A DNA stretch of 64,000 nucleotides. Origin: Blastomussa wellsi (lineage: Eukaryota; Cnidaria; Anthozoa; Scleractinia; Plerogyridae). The position numbers and the translations under genes were made by a program. The stretch covers positions 2,500,115-2,564,114 of the forward strand of contig OX393569.1 in assembly GCA_947652115.1 (NCBI GenBank), given 5' to 3'. The first letter of the stretch is position 1, and each line of letters begins with the position of its first letter. Below are positions 37,101 to 43,100 of the stretch, one piece after another. Under the pieces are notes generated by a model, which was given only the letters and a program-made list of their open reading frames with translations, did no database searches and was not told the origin of the DNA.

Positions 37101-40100
37101 TAATGCCTCAACGAATTCAAAACAGAAATGTAAACAAATCCCGAGACTGCGCAATATGGACTGGAAATGGCCTTTAATAAAATGTACACGTAATTAATTA
37201 ATTAATTAATTAAATTTAGTTAAATGACATTTAACAAAGTTAACTGCTACGAGCTTAGCGTGCGGTTTTCTTGGTCAGCGGTCACATGCTCAAGTGCAGG
37301 CTCACATGGTTTGTTTTCGCTTCGTTTTCGGTGTGTTTGCATCTGGTGTGTTCCATTGCGGTTTGCGTTTTTCAGCAGCTCGCGCTGCTGGGTTTTTCTC
37401 TGTTTTTTCATCACTTGGTTCTCGTCTAGCAGTCGATTTGGGGCAGCAACAGTTTGTCCGCGTTTTTTCCCCCACCCCCCCCCCCCCCCCTCCCTCTTTT
37501 TCCTTTCCTTCCACTGATTAGATCAGTGTTGACGGGTGCCGGGAATGGGGGCTCATGGCTGGGTTGCGGGGATTTGCCAGCCATGGGAGCGGTATTCTAT
37601 CTAGGGGCTGGCTGGCCACAGTGGAAGCCCCTGGATATCCCAGGCACCCACCTTCCACTTAAGCGAGGCAGCGGGTTAATGGACTATCATAAATTATAGA
37701 TTGAATAATTATTGCAGACAGTATTACATTTCTATTTTTAGAAGAGCCAAACGTTCATTTGAGTACACCTTATATATAACCAAACCACACACGAAAGTGA
37801 CTCTAAAGTGCTCTGTAAAATTATTCGGAAAAAAAAATTTTAAGAGCCACTGATGGGAGTCAAACCCATGACCGTCCAGATACCGGTTGGATGCTCAAAC
37901 CACTGAGCTATGGGAGCCTTGTGGTGAGCAATCATAAGAACCTAGTTAATGACGTTGCTCATCAAAGTCTTCTATGGCTCAGCGTGTCCAACCAGAATCT
38001 GGACAGTCAAGGGTTCAACTCATGTCGGCGGCTCAGAAAATTATTTTTCTGAGTAATTTGACTTGACGTTTTTTCATTCATTTCACTTTATCCACGTCGC
38101 CATTCAACTTAGAATAATACAAAGGCATTTTTCTGCCAAATCAGGAAGCAAAATAAAGTTCTATTGGTCATCGTAGATTCAGCAACCCACACCCACTGAC
38201 TCCTACACCGGCCATATATATAACCGGCCATGCCGTGACAGACGTTGTCCTTTGTTCCACTTCTGATGTCATCAGCTTTGGCCAAAAAAGGAAACCATTT
38301 TTCCCTAGTTCAACAGGAGGGAAAGAGCTTTCCAATGATACCCAGATGACATTGATTGGGTTAATGGAGCTTGAGATATATTCACCAAGATGCTTAGAAA
38401 TTTCCGTCAAAAACTAGGAGGAAATTGTCCCTCACTTACCCATGGCTACTCCGTGTTAAGTATTTCCTGGACCAAAAGCAAGCCCAGAAAAAAGCAACCA
38501 ATGCATTAAAAAGATACGGAAAAAGGAGAAAGGAAAAGCGAAAAAATAATAATAAAGGAATTGAAAAGTCTAAAGAGGTGGTTCATTTTCTCATCCAAAA
38601 ACTTCAAATTTTGATCTGTATGAATGCCCGGGCTAAAATGTCGCTAAATGCGATTCTAGTGAAAAATGTGGCATGTCTTTATTTTGAAACTGCCTTTTGA
38701 AGAGATTTGGAGTAGATTTAGCCTACAACTGACTACAAAAATCTCCAGGAGTCAATGGGTTCACAAAACCTAGTGTTTCACACTGATTACTAAGACGATC
38801 CGTAGGTTCCAACGTACTTTATTATTAAAGAAATAGGTTCGAATACCTAAAGAAAATAAATGCCGAAATGACTAAAAGGTAACACACTGAGCTACAAACA
38901 AACCGTAGCGAAGGCAAAATACAAGACAATACTCACTATGGATCCTGATAAGTGTGAATAACAATCAGTGCAAATAAACATGAATAGCGTTCAGTCTCTA
39001 GTAGCGTTCAAAGGTCTTTAACCTGAGAGATTTTGGCTTACTTAGTAAACATTTTCGTAAAAGTAAAGCGCCAAGATGGCGAACACTCGGCGAACACAAC
39101 ATGTCATGTGACTTGTAGCGATGGATCCCAGGTCATCCGAGCGCTTTTGAGCGCGAAACATCTAGTAAGTGATGGAAAAATGTACAAAAGTTTGCAAGCA
39201 ATGAAATCACAAAGTAACATAACTATTTCCTTTACTTAATCATTCCATTCTTGCTGTCTTTTATACTCACCTCGTTCTTGGAGAGTCTTTTGATATATCT
39301 CAGCAAAAATTACCTCTGGCTGATCAAGCCCTTTAACACCCCTAAAAACAAAAAAATAGAGCTAAAAATTCATTGCATATCACTTTTGGGAGCATATATT
39401 TCAGATTTTTTTAGAAACTGCAAACTGCATGTAGAACAGATAATGCCAAGGCAGAAAAGTGTACTAATAGTTCAGGTTGTGATTCTTGAGCTGTTGAAGG
39501 TTTCTTGAGGCATCATTGTATCATCGCGTTTTGGATGATGGCAGTAATTTTCAGTGTTTTGGTGAGTGCAACTCAGCTGTCCTTTTCTAAAAACTACATT
39601 GCAGTCATGCAAGAATTAAGCTTATGTTTGTACAATTGCTCCTGATTTGTTTGGAAATAGGCATCACACAGTGTATCAAGGGTGCAAAGTTTCAGACCTT
39701 AAATTATTTAGATTTAGGCACCCTCAAAGTTTTGTGACATTGTCTTGTAGCTTTTCTTGATCTTGCCAGCTCAGAAACATTTTGTGTATATTAATAGTAC
39801 ATGTAACATCTTCTTAAAATTAAAACTATAATACCAAGAAGTTTATTTGGGGAATCAATTTCAATCATTATTTTACCAAGTGAAAGAAGAACAAGGAAAC
39901 CTTTTAAAGTGGACAATTAAACTACAAAGCTAAGTAGCTATGTCTGTTTCCTTGTCAGTCAGTTGGCCACACAAAAACTAATGTACCGGAATATTCAAGT
40001 GAAAATGTAAATGGAAATTTTGTAAGCTGTCACAAAAAGTCAGCAACAAAAAGTCTGTGAAAAAAAAAATGAAAAACCTGTGAATTTGCCCTGTGAATTT

Positions 40101-43100
40101 TCATTTACAGCTGTTGGTAAGGCAACACCTGTCTTCAGAAGCAAGTGACATTGCCACACAAATACCCTAGCCTCTTGGAAGGGCTCAGTTATAGCATATT
40201 AAATTTTTATACAAGCATGTTTAGCAATCAATATTTTATAACAGCACAAGCAAAACCTACCAGTTAAATGATTTCACTTCACCCTGTATTTGAGTAAATG
40301 TTTTTCCAGAGTCTTGTGACCAGTAGAGCTTTTAAAAATATTACATCAAAATAAAACATTATTATAATAATTATACTGAACAAACAACTTTCTATTACAA
40401 AGGAAGAAATTTATGAGGGTTAAAAATGATATTGGAGGGCATCTCTGCTGAATATGGGGTATCTTAGAAAGCAAAAATGACTATTTTAGCACCAATTGAT
40501 ATTATGCATTTCTGCTGCAAATGCTTTGTGGAGGATACAAAGAATTACATCAAATGAAAGACAACTTTTACATTTTACAGAAACAGAAAACAACTTTTGA
40601 AACAATGTGAAAATTGAACAACGTGAAAGTGAAGATTGACCATCATAGTTAATTTCCAATTTAAGCAATTGGAAAGAAGAAGCCTGAAAAAATCAGGGCT
40701 TCAATATGTTTCGAACCTGTGACCTCCGCGATATCGCAGGGGTTTCAAAACAAGGCGGCAGGTGCCGGAGTTCCACCGGCTACTTGACTATTATGCAGCT
40801 GGCTACTTTGGTCATAGCAATCAGCTTGTGACCAAAAAGCTCACTTATAACAGCCGCCTACTCTTCCAGTCAATGACACCTACTTCAAAACATTTTGAAA
40901 CCCTTGTATCGGTGCAATGCTCTACCAACTGAGCTATGAAGCCACGCATTGGGAGCGAGGTCAATTTATTGAGTTCATATTTTCCTGTGAGGAGTGACAT
41001 GATGTGTTACTGTATTATATATGAAATAATTCATATTTTTGAGCTGCAATGATCAATCTTCACTTTCATATATACCCGCACCAATATTGTTCTCATTTCC
41101 TCAGTTGTGGTTTAATGATTTAGAAGAATCTGGAAATTTTGGGGCAAACAAAAAGAAATGTTAAAAAAGTTTGAGATTTTTCCAAGAATGTCTCCAAAAT
41201 TTCAGGATAACTTCCATTTTACACTTCTCAAACTCATTTAATTCATCGTGTTAAAACAAAGAAAATCATAACCATGAAGGAGGTTTGGATACCCGATCAT
41301 AGATTTTGATGATTTTATTTCTCTGTTTACTCCTTAGTTTTTGTTTTGATTGAGAAGATATATCAACCACTCGAGACAGTGTTTCATCGGCTATCCAAAC
41401 ACCTTGAAGTTCGTTAAAAAAATTCTGCACTATGCATCGAATTTTCAACTCGTGTTTGATATATTACATAGTACTGATCAAACAACGTTTTTTAGAGATG
41501 TCACACCCATCACATAGTTATCAATTTAAGGTAATTCCCATGAAATTGTTCTTTCCACTAACAAACTTTTTTTGAAATTTGGCATGATCAATCTTCATGA
41601 TATGAACATTAAGAAAATTCAAAAAATGGGGTCACCGTGCTTGTTTACGCGTCAGCAGCTTCTTAAAATAGGGCATTTTTAATGATTTTGCGTTAAAAAT
41701 TCGAATCACCTTCATACAGAATTAAGTCTTGGTTACTTGAAAGACACAAAATTTATCTTGAAAGTAAAGCTTCTTTTATTCAAACAAGCAGTATTGCTTC
41801 ATTTAAGCTGTTTTTGATTGCCTGGTTGTGGTAATATTGCAGTTTTTTGGACAGTTCCATGATTAGCTTGAAGTATTCGCCTGGGCCAAAATATACACAG
41901 CACCGAACTATTTTCCAAAAAAATCATCTTCTACTATCAAACTTTTTTCTTCTTTAAATATGTTCTTTATTAAACCGTTCTTAGCAAATACCGGAAAAAA
42001 CAATCTGGTTACCGTGCTTGATTCCTCACAAACTGCCGTGAAAGATTTGAAATTGCAATCAGGAAGAAGAATTTGCACAGTGGGGACTGGGACGAGACAC
42101 CAGGAAGCTGCAAGGTGATTTGCGGCATTCTTATTACGAATAAAAGCTTTAGCTCTGCAAAAGCAGCCCTTGTTTGACCTTTTCATTCTAGCAGGAAGAA
42201 CCGCTGCCATCTTGGACGTTGCAATGTTATGCCCAGAAGAGGTTGTGCAGTGCAAAACAAGGGAATTACCTTAAGTGTTGTAATACCTGTCTAGCTGGCT
42301 TATCATATCCCATGACATAACGACGATCCCAGGGATGAAATGTCAAGTACGATGGTTCCCAAGTAATGTTTTGAGGATTAAATGTTACCAAGTCCTCTGT
42401 TCTATACAGAATCTTGTTCACTTTATCAGCAAGAATGCACTGATGGAAAATGAAAACACATAAAAAAATAAGTTTATTTTTAAATATGGTAAATGTAATT
42501 TGCATAATTATGATGTTACTTTTATTACAAAAAAATGTTTATAAACTGAAAATCCCAACAGTTTCTATTAAAGCATTTTAGAGCTTCCTGTTTGTGGTTT
42601 CCCCTGCAAGACCATCCTTTTTTCTCTGTTAATATAGACAGACAAACTTCGTAAATGACTGACAATTCTAAATTCTTTTTACACGTGTGCATTTAAATTA
42701 GCCTTTTTAACCTCATTTGAAAGTAAAAATTATTTTGATTCACCAACTGAAAAACAAGGTTAGAAAGGGTAATTTAAAAGAATGCAAAAGAATTTGAAAT
42801 TGGCAGCCATTTATGAAATGGGTCTACTGTTTTGCCCATACAGATTTTCAGTTTTAATTTAAACTATGGAGAAAATGTGTCACTCTCCCACAAGAGGCTT
42901 TCGTCTGTGTGGGACTAAAGTATGTAAACTGTTTTATCATTATTTCCCCCTCCAATTTGATTCTTTTCCCAACTTTATCGGGGCCTTTTTGTTTCTTTTA
43001 CAACTGGCCGGCCCAAAATCAGGAAACACATTTGACAATAAACAAAACGAGGGACAGTCTAAGAAATGTTAAGATAAGATTCTTGGTTCATGAAAAACAG

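Noticed and set aside
37845..37918. Functional tRNA gene on the minus strand
   Set aside because: A and B boxes are present, but the ends do not form a proper acceptor stem and the unit is part of a palindromic repeat with a second opposing copy.
41908..42255. 115-residue minus-strand protein
   Set aside because: It lies entirely inside a TTAA-flanked transposon, shows no domain and overlaps the intron start of the receptor.
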